A stretch of 64,000 bases of DNA from contig JAINUG010000018.1 in assembly GCA_029706075.1 (NCBI GenBank), positions 2,503,001 to 2,567,000 on the forward strand. The letters run 5' to 3'. A model generated the notes under the pieces. That model had not been told where the DNA came from and did no database searches. It worked only from the letters and a program-made list of their open reading frames with translations. Below are positions 34,220-45,716 of this stretch, piece after piece. Position 1 is the stretch's first letter, and each line of letters begins with the position of its first letter. This DNA comes from Aldrovandia affinis. Lineage: Eukaryota; Chordata; Actinopteri; Notacanthiformes; Halosauridae. Made by a program: the position numbers and the translations under genes.

Positions 34220-34803
34220 GGGCCCTATTTTCATGCCGGCGCTAAGCGGCGGTATGACCTAGCGCTGGCGAATTGCCAGTTTCGTCTGTCGCAAACAGAA
34301 TATTTCCCGGCTCCGGCGAGTTTGGCAATTTCGTGGTGCGCAATGAAGGCGTTTGCGTGACTATGTGTTGGGCAGCGCAATAGGGGGTGTGACAATGAAA
34401 ACAAGTTTGGTGTCAAATAATGAGTTTGCGTTAACGTCCAACTAGACCACCTCTTAACGCAAACGCTGGTGCTCTGTGCAATTTGGTGACTTTATTAATG
34501 CGTACATATGAACATAAGGTTATCTGAAATCACATGAGAATGTTTTGTGAATATTGTGAATTTCCCCCCACGTTGAGGCAAATCATCCATGGGTAACTTG
34601 CAAGCTGTAATCAATTAAGCTAAAAACGAATAACTATAAGCTAAAAGCTTGTGATTATTCAATGCACGGACATGAAAGACTGAAGCCAGCAGGCCATCCA
34701 TCGCTACCGTTCAGTAAGATACACATGTTAAATAAATATATGTTTGTATGCACCTTGTTTTTCTTATGTGAAAGGGTTTTATTCTTTCCATTTGCACTAC
34801 AGA

Positions 34804-35260
34804 AAATGGAGTACATAATTGGACGCCGAATGAGATACTGTGAGCGCATATACCGCCAACGGGTATCATTTATCAACCTGTCTGAGGAGGAGTGCAGGCA
34901 GGTTGTCGCTCAGATCTGCTGGCTCGTGGCTCCGGACATCGAGGGAAACGCACCTGAACCCACCTGGTTAAAGTGACAGCAGCCCTCGCCTTCTTTGCCA
35001 CCAGCTCCTTCCAACACACCCTGGGTTTGGTAGCCGGTTTTGGCCAGACGGCTATCAGTTCGGCTGTACATGCAGTTTCTTCCAGTCTTGTCCAACATGC
35101 AAATGAGTTTAATACTTTTCCTACACCCAACAGCAAGAACTAAACAGGATTTTTATACGCAATGGCGATTGAAGGGGTTGGAGAGGCTCAGGGTGCACGG
35201 GAGATCAGGGACCGGTTGGCTGCGGAGCTGGTTCCCTAGTGAGCAGGCCTACTGCATGAT
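34804..35260 (+). pseudogene. Harbinger transposase remnant, copy 2
   Basis: The frame from 34804 reads the same N-terminus as copy 1 (YRQRVSFINLSEEECRQ) and then decays. After 35155 the sequence diverges from copy 1; one frame near 35180-35240 gives GAREIRDRLAAELVP and a stop, which resembles the end of Harbinger transposases. If so, the catalytic middle was cut out and the C-terminal tail kept. A minus-strand frame at 35880-35975 (RRDLLVREVRKSW) might be part of the Myb-like partner protein that Harbinger elements carry; that is weak. Confidence 0.55.
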
Positions 35261-35436
35261 GAACATAAATGAAACAGGCCTAGTTGCAGTTGTGAGTTTG
35301 TTATTTATTGCTTTCCATTTAACAATTACATTAAGTTAGAAGAAAAGAAAAGTTGGAAAGCCTACAAATAAGGAAAAGAAGAGATGGTAAAATAAAACAC
35401 TTTCTTTTAACAATGTAGGTCTCAAAATATAAACTC

Positions 35437-35828
35437 GGGGCCTCCAGCGTGGTCCAGTGGTTACAACGTCCGACGCTGGCCACGGAGACCGGGGTTCTAT
35501 TCCCCGTCTCGCCAAGTGTCGGCTCTGGCCGGGAGTGCCACCAACGGGCGGCGATTGGCTGTCTGCCCCAGGGAGGGGGGAGGGAAGCCGACGTGACGTT
35601 CGCTGCGTATAAGAGTGGCCCTGTAGTACCGGGGTTATGGTCGACGGCTCGGCGAGTGCCGTCTCGGAAGAGGCGTCACTTCGCATTCGTCACTACCGGT
35701 CGCAGGACTACAGCAGCGAACTCACATTACTAGGGGGGGATTGACATAAAATAGCGGGTCTAATTGGCTACCAAATTGGGAGAAAATGGGATAAAATCAG
35801 AAAACAAAATAAATAAATAAAAATATAT
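35437..35828 (+). mobile_element. tRNA-derived SINE with 10-bp target duplication
   Basis: The head gcgtggtccagtggtta resembles tRNA-Glu and has a perfect A box (tggtccagtgg); the B box has one mismatch (gttctattc). Body and tail match the copy at 41434. The flanks atataaactc at 35427-35436 and 35829-35838 are identical, so this is a target-site duplication. Confidence 0.85.
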
Positions 35829-36093
35829 ATATAAACTCAAATCATGAAAATAATAAATTAATTTGCACCTTGTTTTCCCCCTCTGATTCGCACGCCAACT
35901 TTTCCGCACCTCCCGCACAAGCAAATCTCTCCTCTTTTGAGAAGCGCTCCTGGCGTAGCCATGCAAAAATGTCATCCATGTCAGGAAATTACCAATTTGC
36001 TATAGCGTTGGCGCACTGTTATTTAAAGGGTTAAAAAATAGGTGTTCTAATTGGCCATTATGAAACCAAACCCCCACCATACCCACATGTATT

Positions 36094-39000
36094 GACAACA
36101 TAATATAATCTGGCAGCTATAAGCTTCAATTCCCGCCACCCACCTCTTCAGGTTTTACAGCCCCTCATACTTATTCATATCTCTTAAAATTCCATAGAAC
36201 AAAACAATCTAAAGAAGAAAAAAATGATTCAAAAGGAAATTACATCATACAGTAGTATTCAGGCACCAACATTGTTCAATTTGGAGAGTGAATTTATCAT
36301 CACACCTTAAACCCTGCAATTAAAGAAATCCACAGATCTTAATTAACGACTGAGGCTGTGGAAAGGAATATCAGCTCCGTTATTGAGTCCCCTGTCACTC
36401 TGTGGCATGGCATTTAAAACCACTCAGCGAGTGTGACCCATGCTGTAGTTGAGTCACACAGAGTCCGCTGCAGTCCTCGCCATCCCTCCTACACATTGCT
36501 CACCTCGACAGAGCACTGACAGGTGGAAAGTGCTTTCTTTCTGACACCTCAAATAGAGCTTATCTTCCTCAACCCAGTGACCTGTAAAACTTCATGAGGC
36601 TTATGAAAAGGGTGGACCAGGCGGGGGTGTGAATGCTCCTCACATACAAAAAAAAGGGCAAAAAGAACAGGGAACAGTCTTGTGGAATTCAGTGTTTGGT
36701 AGCAAGGCATGCTTAGGTGATGTCAGAGAGAAGCACGCAGATAACTTTAGCCCAGGGCTGGATCTGATCTTTGTCTGCACTGGACTTCTGGTCAGAAACA
36801 CAATTGCCAGCTCCTGGTGGGCCTGGGCTTGAAAGACTAAAAATCTATGACAAAGTACAGGGTAAAGATGCTTACTTAGTGAAAAACTGACGACCACTAT
36901 GACAGACAAACAAATGCATCTTAATATCTATTAGAATATAAATCATTGATATGCACAACTTTGTATGTTGCTGTGTTGGAAAAAAATCACACAAAATATA
37001 ACAGCTGTACATGTTACATTTTATGTATGTTACATTTTATGTGGTAAATATGAATTGCATTCAATATCTCTTTTTCGTACTGGCTTATGAATTCCAGTAT
37101 GAAAAGATATTTTTCCTTTTTTCATTTTGTGTTTGCAATAATAACAAAATGAATTATAAATGATGACTGTTATATTCATTCACTACAGCCTTTGATTTAC
37201 AATTAGCGACACGAGTCAATGATATGCGGTTGTGTGAAATCATTCAGCCATAATTGCCTGCCTTTATTTTTCCTTAGAGAGCAAAATATCAAACTCTCTG
37301 AGGCCTAATAAATATGGTTTGCCACGTTACTGATTAAGAGATGTTCATTTTTCACAAACAATATTACCATTTTTCTTCAGCAGCAGACATTTGGCATTAG
37401 ATTAAACCATAACCTCAGATAGCCCTCCCACAGTAAAGCTTGAAGGGCAAATGCTCTCCTTAATTCATCAAGTTTGCCTCATGGCGCTCTCTGGACAGTA
37501 ATGACCTTAAATTTCCATCCTAAAGATGGCTTTTACCATCACAGAGTAACAACATCTGATTGGCTGTAATGAACGACTAGAGGTAAAGGCCATCTTCTCT
37601 TTCTTATTTAAGGATTTTGATCTTTTGTATGCATGTAGGCACAAGAACAAAAAAAACTATTTATTTTGCTAAATGATTTATTTTTTGATGTCTTCTAACT
37701 TAGATGAGATCTGTAAATGCAAGATGGATGGATGTTTTTGGTTTCAAAATTGGACTTGGGTCAGTGTGCTACTATCAGACAAATGACCTGCAATACATCT
37801 GCTGTACCTGACGGTTCATGTCACAAATGACACAGGGCATCCCAATCATAACCTGTTATGCTGTAAGGACAAAAGATTTCAGTTTCAGTTTCAAATTACT
37901 TATAATTAATGGCATTTTCATTTTGTCATTATTGAGTATTGCTACAGTAAACCAATATATGCAGGGCAATGCAAAACATGCATTAAATGATTGATTATTG
38001 TTGTTTTTTCCACATAGAATCATAATTATTTTGTGATAACTATAGATCACATTGTTACAGTATATACACATTGTTCACTGTGATAGTATGATAGGTTACA
38101 GGGCACCATTTAATCAGTTAACATTAATTAATAATAAGAGACAATTAACATATTTAAATTTAATTATAACAAAATTTGTAAACATAACATTTACAGTTAT
38201 TTACAAAAGACATACAGTAGAACAATTGGAAGGGTAGATATTTTGTTCAAACACAAATATTAGCTTAATCTCCCAAGTCTTACATGACATGTCACTTGTC
38301 ATATTCAGTTTGTCTGGATGATTACTGAAGACAGTCTTGAGTCTCCAGCTGGTCCACTGCTGGGGCTGGTTCTTTGGAATGGCTGGCCACATAGCTGGAT
38401 GTTGTCTTTGGCTGATCAGTGATGGTGAGGGAACTCTGTTGAAGGATCACTGGAGACTCTTCCTTTCTCATGGGCTTCTCCTATATCAGGCATCTATGGT
38501 TTATATTTCTCACTGAAGCCAACTTCTAGGCACAGGCACTCGAAGCCAAGGCATACATGGCAAACATTCACTTGTAATAGACTGCAAGTCTCAAGTCCTG
38601 GCTTTTCCAATTAAGTGCAAGTCTCGCCATTGATGGACTGTGAACAACCCACTTGAGGCAAAGTCATTTGTTTGCTGTTGGCTGTTGCGGTTCACAATTT
38701 TGCCGCAGTAGCTAGCTAGCAACATTGATGGATTGGTCACAATGAAAGTCTCTCCCAATCATCTGCTAGCAAAGCATAATACATAGGACTCACGTGAATG
38801 TCATTTGAAGCAGGAAAAATAAGGTTACAGGTTAAATGAGTTTATTAAATGTAATTCAAATTACATAAATTACATTACAATCATAACTTTTATGGTAGCT
38901 ATCAAACGACATTTATAAATACCCATGGCTGGAATTGATTTTTTTTTTTTTTTTTTATCGGGGGGAATAGTTGCTTTTTAATAATTTTTTTATATTCACA

Positions 39001-39848
39001 ATGTAAATATTATAAACAGTTTGTAGTGTCCCCTAGGGGCTGTGTTACTACACCACCCCTTAGTTTGTACTGTATCAGGAGTGAAGGGGATCTCCGAATG
39101 GTATGTGACCCCAACACAGTTATCAAAGGAATGATAGAAAAAACTGTAGATTCAGCTTGAAGGACTTTTATTTTGTAACTTCAAGTTGCTGTAGGAAGAG
39201 CAGTGACAATGTTTACTTCAATCTTTAGGCTGGATTAAAAACAGGGAGCACAGAACATGCCCCCCCAGCTATCAAGCCTCTGTCAGGGTAACGTGGAAAT
39301 GTGATCACAGCATGTGTAGTACAGAAACTAACTGTGAAGATCAAGATGCACAGGGTTGTCTGTCACAGCAATCATGTGAGTTACAGATTGCTCTTGTGCA
39401 GCAAAAAGCTAAATGAATTTAGCTATGGTTAGCCATTGCTGCATTCAGCTGCTTGCATTAACGCGGTAGTTAAACAGTCTATGTACCTCACTTATGAACA
39501 AACACTCGCTTGCACTTAATTATTATGTTACCATCACATCAAATGATGCTCACATCAGTCCGGCCACAACCGTCTGCTACACCTGGACAATGTGATAGAT
39601 CCAACATTTAGTTTCCGTGCGAAGGGATGCATGATTAAAAGACAAAATAGGTGCATTAAAACAGGCTTATTATCCAAGAGAATACCACTACGCACGCACA
39701 CACACACACACATACAGCTCTGCCTGTATGGATGTATGGTCCCACCTGCTACAGGTTGCATGAATATGCAGCATGCTTTATTGGCCTTTAGATAAACAAT
39801 TGCGTTATTGCTTTCTGTGAACCTAACATAAGTATTTCTGTGCCACCC
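36094..39848. other. gene-free interval, possible conserved noncoding DNA
   Basis: No coding frame or recognised element in 3.7 kb, apart from a T run at 38939-38956. The stretch 36330-37620 lacks repeats and has homeodomain-like TAAT motifs in an even base mix; that is how conserved noncoding elements near developmental genes often look, but composition alone does not prove it. Confidence 0.35.
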
Positions 39849-39975
39849 TGTAGCAAGGGTGGCCACCATGCCAGGTGGCGAGTGGATTGAAAGCAAACCA
39901 AAAAGCAGAGCCCAATAGGCTAATGGCCAGTTTATTGTTTTTATCCTTCTACAAAATAAACAAACCACAAAAAAG
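39849..39975 (-). repeat. LTR fragment related to 4667-5102
   Basis: It begins tgtagcaagggtggccacc and follows the left part of the LTR at 4667 (ggtggcgagtgg, aaaaagcagag, ccaataggctaatggccag, tttattg). The rest of the LTR and any internal region are missing. From 39976 to 40904 I see nothing. Confidence 0.65.
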
Positions 39976-40904
39976 ATCAATCAAAAGCTATTCGTCAGAG
40001 GATAAACAGAATTTAAAAAAATACAAAATAATGGCATAATAAGTAAAAAGTTGTTTTCTGTTTCAAACTCATATGGAACACAATTTGTTTTTCATTTGTA
40101 TTTTTGTTTGTTCGAGGACTCCTCAACCTTCATTATGATAAATGGTATGACTAATATTTTGAAGGTTGTGAGCATTGTTGTGCATCTCCCAATTTTTGAA
40201 ACTCCAAAGAGATCCTGACAGTGTTGAGTGGTATATTTAGTTGACTGAAAAGATGGGAGAAATTCCAAAAGGATTAGTAAGCAATCTTCTCATCTCTCTC
40301 CACTCCACTGAGGTACTTGATAACTGTTGTATCGCCACCTATTGTTTTTGAGTGTAAGGACACAGTCATCTTGAAAGTGAAATAAGCATAAGTGCTCAGA
40401 TCTGGTGCCTGTAAATGTTACTAATTTCTTGTTAGATTAAGATTAGATTATTTGGAGATAACAAAGTATAACAGTGGACACAACACATTCCAAGGACCGA
40501 AGATCAAACATACAATCAAATATTTTAGAATCTAATATTTGAAAAGCAATAAATGGGTGACATTTCAAGATATACCTGTGAATTTATGTTCATGCCCTGT
40601 CCAATATGTCAACTAAGTATGTGCAAAATAACAAACCCAAGGACTCATAAACTAAAGGCCTTTTAGTGAGTGGTGGTGGTCTCCAAGTGACCCAAAACCT
40701 ATCCAAGGTGGCCAAATTGGCCCAATGATTTATATTTACTTCTGTGACACTGGGAAACATACTAAAACATTTTGATGACTATAAAACAATCACCCAAACC
40801 ATTATGGATTGTTATTTTGATCACAAAACAGATACTAATGTGATAGCTCAAAGTGTCTCCTAATGTCTCCAAATGGCAAGTTGTTGTCTATGAGACACAA
40901 GACA

Positions 40905-41195
40905 CAAGACCCTTACGGTGATCAGGATGCCCACATTATCAATGATCTGTCATATTTTGGGAATTCTATACTTCACCAAAGGTAAGGAGCAACTATTCTC
41001 CTAGAGTACCCTACCTTGAATCGGGACAGGATTTAGTTAGCAAAATTGCAGTTGATGTGAATTAACGTACAAGGTTGAAAAGACAAGATTCCACCCAATC
41101 TGTGCATGTAATACATGTCCATATTTTTGATACGTTTAACCGTGACATTTAAAGGAGAACATGCTATATGATTTAGACAGCATGGCGACAGGCCC
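40905..41195 (+). repeat. unclassified interspersed repeat, copy A
   Basis: This stretch and 44830-45097 are inverted copies of each other: gtaaggagcaactattctcc at 40982 matches the complement at about 45010-45030, and the similarity runs on through the gattccaccc and tgctatatgat segments. There is no coding frame and no terminal repeat that I could identify. Confidence 0.7.
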
Positions 41196-41417
41196 ATGAC
41201 AGTTATGGGGTTAAATGCTTATAAAATGTACCGTATGTTGCTAGTTGAGAAGGGTCATGCAAGGAGTGGTTTCACTTCATGGAGCTATGTGATATCATTG
41301 AATTTGTCTATTTATTGCTAGTGTACATGTACATTTCTAAGGCTGAAAATGGACATGTACATTTCTAAGGCTGAAACTAAATCCTGCTTTAGCATCATGT
41401 AATTGTTATAGTAAAAC

Positions 41418-41433
41418 AAAATGGCTACATATA
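41418..41433 (+). repeat. SINE target-site duplication, left
   Basis: The 16 bases aaaatggctacatata occur here and, identically, at 41811-41826 on the other side of the SINE. Confidence 0.95.
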
Positions 41434-41810
41434 CGGCCTCCCGCGTGGTCCAGTGGTTACAACGTCCGACGCTGGCCACGGAGACCGGGGTTCAATTCCC
41501 CGTCTCGCCAAGTGTCGGCTCTGGCCGGGAGTGCCACCAGGGGCGGCGATTGGCTGTCCGCCCCAGGAAGGGGAGGGGAGGGAGCCGACATGCGTTCGCT
41601 GCGTATAGGAGTGGCCCTGCAGTACCGGGGTTTGGTCGACGGCTTAGCGAGTGACGTCTCGGAAGAGGCGTCACTTCGCATCGTCACTACCGGGTGCAGG
41701 ACTACGGCAGTGAACTCACACTACTAGGGGGGGGATTTACGTTAAAATAGCGGGTCTAATTGGCTACCAAATTGGGAGAAAAATGGGAGAAAATCAGAAA
41801 AAAATAAAAT
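41434..41810 (+). mobile_element. tRNA-derived SINE, youngest copy
   Basis: It has a tRNA-Glu-like head (gcgtggtccagtggtta), a perfect A box (tggtccagtgg near 41446) and a perfect B box (gttcaattc near 41490). The body carries gcggcgattggctgtccgcc and the tail ggctaccaaattgggagaaa, then an A-rich end. A 16-bp target duplication flanks it without a mismatch. It is 377 bp and the best reference for this family here. Confidence 0.95.
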
Positions 41811-41826
41811 AAAATGGCTACATATA

Positions 41827-42804
41827 AACAAGAGGAAACTGAAAAATCTGTCAGAGGTTTCCTTTCTGTTTGGACCCAAGGCTGATGCCAAAAAGCTATT
41901 TAAAAATGTCTTGTTTAATTTATCTTGCCCCCTTGGAGCATATTACTAGCTTTTCTAATGCCTTATGCAAGCAAGGGGTTGGGAGGGTGGTACACCTACG
42001 TCAACTCTCCCCCTCACAGGGCTTTGTATCATTCCAGGGTTTAGCAATCTAGTTTACTGTCTTTTTCATTCTTTCAGTGCTCTATAAAACTACATATTTA
42101 CTGTCTATAGATTTATTTATCCACTTTCCACATGGCCATATGTGCCTCGGGAGAATATTAGGCAGAAATGATAAAAGCCTTATATTTGCCTTATGTGAAT
42201 TTAAAACCATGGATATAATCCATAGTATGTTTTCGATCAAATTATTAATTGTACCATAAATCAACCATGGAGGCCTTTTCATGGTTTCAGTAAGGGTTAG
42301 TAGGTTTTTGTACCTGGTCAGCACACATCTTGGTCCTAGCCCAGGGCTTTCAGGAATAGCAGATGGGCAGTTAATAGGTCTCAATGTGTCTCATCCCATT
42401 TTGACTCCCTGTTACCTTATTAGGCTCTAAGTAGCAGGTTAATAAGCCAGCTGACAGAGTGGGCAAGGTCCCAGCCCTAAATATAGTCTACCCCAGTACA
42501 CAATATAACCTTACATTAATCCAATTGTTTGTAGAATTCCATGTTTTTTTTCACTGCGACATTATTCAATGCGTTATATTGGACTATACAAGCAGCATAG
42601 ATATATGTATAAGTATATGTCAAATACAGTCCCTACAGTTTTTACTGACATCACCATGAATATGCTGTACGTATTGATAAATATAGAAACTATATTCTGA
42701 AAAGTAAATATCATATTTGTCACTCAATACATAAGAAATTAATATAAACAGTTATTTCATTAATTTAATTGCTAATTATGCAAACTATTTAAATATATAT
42801 ATTT

Positions 42805-42835
<31 letters not shown>

Positions 42836-43171
42836 AATATTTAAAAAACCTTGTCTCTTTGACAGTTGGGAAGTAAATTATGGATTATGAAATTATGAAT
42901 AATAAACATTTACAACAAAATGTAACCCCCCTTAATCCACAAAAATGGCACAATTTCAGAGCATTATTCAAACTTTTCCTTGTAATGTGGTCCAAACAGT
43001 TTTTGTCCATCTTAGGATCTGAACAAAACATAATTACCTCATAGTGTGAAATGCTCGACAGTATCAGCAGAGCACACCTGTGGTTCAGCACCTCTAGACA
43101 CCTGTGTGATCCAAATTATCCACCATTCAGGTTCTACAGTACGCTTCCAAAATGTTTCTCAGTTGCGTCAG
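41827..43171. other. gene-free interval with TG/GA microsatellite
   Basis: No coding frame or element. A (TG)n(AG)n run lies at about 42804-42835. Confidence 0.5.
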
Positions 43172-43455
43172 TTCAGCTCTGGCCGGTTGTGCTACTCGGG
43201 GGCAGCAATTGGCTGTCTGCCCCAGAGAGGGGGGAGGGCAGCCGATATGAGCTCACTGCATATGAGTGGCCCTGTGTGTTACGGTGATGGCTTGGCGGGT
43301 GCTGGCTTGGAGAAGGCGGTACAGCACCCACTACCAGTCTCAGGACTAAGTTAGCAAGCTGTCATATCAGGGTGGGGATAATTTACATGAAAAAGAGATG
43401 GTATAATTGGCAACTAAAAATAGGGAGAAGAAAATGGGGAATAAAAACAAACGAT
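43172..43455 (+). mobile_element. 5'-truncated tRNA-derived SINE
   Basis: It starts inside the body (agctctggccggttgtgcta) without a tRNA head, has caattggctgtctgcccc and agaggggggagggc, and ends with ataattggcaactaaaaata. The order is that of the SINE at 41434. Confidence 0.75.
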
Positions 43456-43606
43456 TAAAGAATTAAATAATATTTCTCAGTTTCTATCACTATTTACCTT
43501 GGAGCTTTTTGTCTCATTCTTACTTTAAGTAAAATACATTTTAAAGTAATCTCTGACCTTTTCAAATCTTTTCACTCAAGACCAACCCATGCTCAGGTCA
43601 GTAGGA

Positions 43607-43754
43607 GTATGCCATTTAGCAGACGCTTTTATCCAAAGCGACTTACAATAGTGAATGCATACATTTTTCAGTATATGTGGTCCCAATGGGAATCGAACGC
43701 ACAACCTTAGTGTTGTCAGCGTCATGCTCTATCTACTGAGCCAAACAGAACCAC
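43607..43754 (-). mobile_element. short tRNA-headed SINE with L2-type tail
   Basis: Read on the minus strand it starts with a tRNA-like head with perfect A box (tggctcagtag) and B box (gttcgattc), and ends with gtaagtcgctttggataaaa and gcgtctgctaaatg. That tail is shared with the L2-clade LINE end at 60588-60625. This SINE type is widespread in teleosts (established knowledge). It is about 150 bp long. Confidence 0.85.
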
Positions 43755-43759
43755 AAAAA

Positions 43760-44829
43760 GCTTGATGAAAACAAGCTCATTCTAATTACATTTGTATTTT
43801 TGGAATGGTCTAAAATCATTTCAATGTCGCACTACAACACAGCACATGGCAATTAATAGTAAGGGTAAATTGGCATGGCATCTGCATTACAAAATTATCA
43901 TTTTGAGCAGATGTTCTCCAATCAAAGATTTTGACACAATTCAAAACCTTGGAAAATATCTCCATGCATAAAAGGTCTTACAAATTGCTTCATACATTAT
44001 TCTGTTTAGATGACTTGAAGAGGGAACTTCTCTTACAAACTCCAGATTTCCATCTCAATGCCTTTGGAGATACTTCATGTTCACTGGCAAACCAGGGAAG
44101 TACATGTGGTGAACTGTACAGGCTTCATTAATTGTTTGATGAAACACCATCTGTGTCAGGTAATGGGCTACAGAGAACCAAAATATTATTCTCAGATGTG
44201 CTGGCTCAAGAGGCAGCATATTCTCAAAATGTAGGCAGGGATCTTTCTTCTGCATTGTGGGATGTCTGAATTCCAATTAGTAAGGCAAGAGAATGGTTGT
44301 TAAGCGCCTCCGAGCATACTCTGCCCCCAAGAATTTGACACCTGTCTCAATCAAACATGATTATCCTGCTGTATTGTGGTTTGGTGTATTTCGCTCCTCT
44401 ATCAAGTGATGGTGTAAATGCTGTTTGCATGTCTTCCCTTGCAATTGATGAGATATAATGTGCACCACTTATAAGTCTATTAGAACTTTTATGTTTTGCT
44501 CTTGACAATTGTTGCTGGACTTGAAAATGTATTTTACCCCAGTGATTGCATGACCCTGAAAAAGCCTATCCAATGGAGAAAAACATGAAAAAGCATGTTC
44601 AATGGAATAAACATCATGGCTCCATTTATCTTGTTAAATTAAGTGAAGAGAACACCCCCAAAGCATATGGCTCATCTTTAAAAAAAAAAAACGATTACAC
44701 TAGCTATGTTGTTATCTGGTATGGATAGTGTTATAATCAGTGGTCTGGCTGGTGGGCTGTAAACCTGAGGGGGGTGCAGTGGAGGGCATGAAAATGCTTT
44801 GGTGGGCTACTCACTCTTAACAACTTAAA
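43760..44829. other. gene-free interval
   Basis: No coding frame or recognised element. Confidence 0.5.
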
Positions 44830-45097
44830 TGTCACCGTCTACATCATATAGCACGTTCTTCTTTAAATATCATGGTTAAATATAGCAAAAATATGTATTA
44901 TATGCACAGATCGGGTGGAATCTCGTCTTTTCAGCAGTGGAGAACAATTCACGTCAACTGGGGTGTCACAAAAAAAGGCTGGATTCAAGGCATGGTACTC
45001 TAGGAGAATAGTTGCTCCTTACCTCTGGTGAAGTTTTGAAGTCCCAAAATATAACAGCTCATTGATTTGGGCATTCTGATTACCGTAAAGGTCTACC
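44830..45097 (-). repeat. unclassified interspersed repeat, copy B
   Basis: It is the inverted partner of 40905-41195. It ends about 20 bp before the putative BEL/Pao LTR at 45119. Confidence 0.7.
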
Positions 45098-45118
45098 AAT
45101 CAAAAGTAGTGAACCTGT

Positions 45119-45512
45119 TTTGTCACAGGAGGAAGCCTGTAGGAGCCATTTTTGTGGCATTTGTAATTTGTAAATTTGAATATGTAGACAGGACCTTTAT
45201 TTAGACAGGAAATTCCTGAATCCTGAAGGCTTGATTGAGCGCACCTGTATATATTGGGGGAAATATCAGGTCTGTGGAGAGTTTGGGAGTGGGAAAGCAT
45301 ACAGCTCTCGCCCACACAGACACACACAAATACAGTACAATAATATATGGGCATATTGGTGCATTTTTTCATATTGTTTCTGCATTTTTTGTTTGTTTGT
45401 AAACTTATGTTTTCGTTTAATAAATCACCATCAAACGGCAACTTTTTGGACTCTGGAAATTCTATGTTTGGAATGGGTGTCGGAGCACCTACTCCCGCCT
45501 TGGTAGTGTCTT
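45119..45512 (+). repeat. putative 5' LTR of the BEL/Pao element
   Basis: It starts TGTCACAGGAGG; a TATA-like tatatattgg lies near 45249, and an AATAAA signal at 45419-45424. It sits directly upstream of the Gag start. No second LTR copy was found downstream of 58560, so the end at about 45512 is an estimate. Confidence 0.4.
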
Positions 45513-45716
45513 AATAGAACCAATTCGAATAGAAAGCACCTACATGAAAGTCGAAAACTTGCTTGGATTATCACAAAAATTCCATGGATTATGGGATCGG
45601 CGCACACAGTGTCAAAGACCAAGTCAAAGCAACCATGAGTGAAAATGTTTGGCCAGTTCATTTGTCCCAGATTGGTTGTTTGATCGTCGTGCGGAGAGTT
45701 TCCGACATTTGTAACG

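Larger units (their letters stand above)
34220..36093 (+). mobile_element. PIF/Harbinger DNA transposon, copy 2 (deleted, SINE-interrupted)
   Basis: It starts GGGCCCTATTTTCATGCC, the complement of the right end of copy 1, and follows that copy in inverted orientation. The transposase start (MEYIIGRRMRYCERIYRQ at 34804) is present. Homology with copy 1 stops near 35155, so the DDE core is deleted, and resumes at about 35980-36093 (tttgctatagcgttgg, gaaaccaaacccccacca). The last 150 bp, including the right terminal repeat, is missing. A SINE is inserted at 35437. Confidence 0.75.

Noticed and set aside
41434..41510. Functional tRNA-Glu gene
   Set aside because: The promoter boxes and tRNA likeness belong to a SINE head: body, tail and a target-site duplication follow, and the anticodon arm is not intact.
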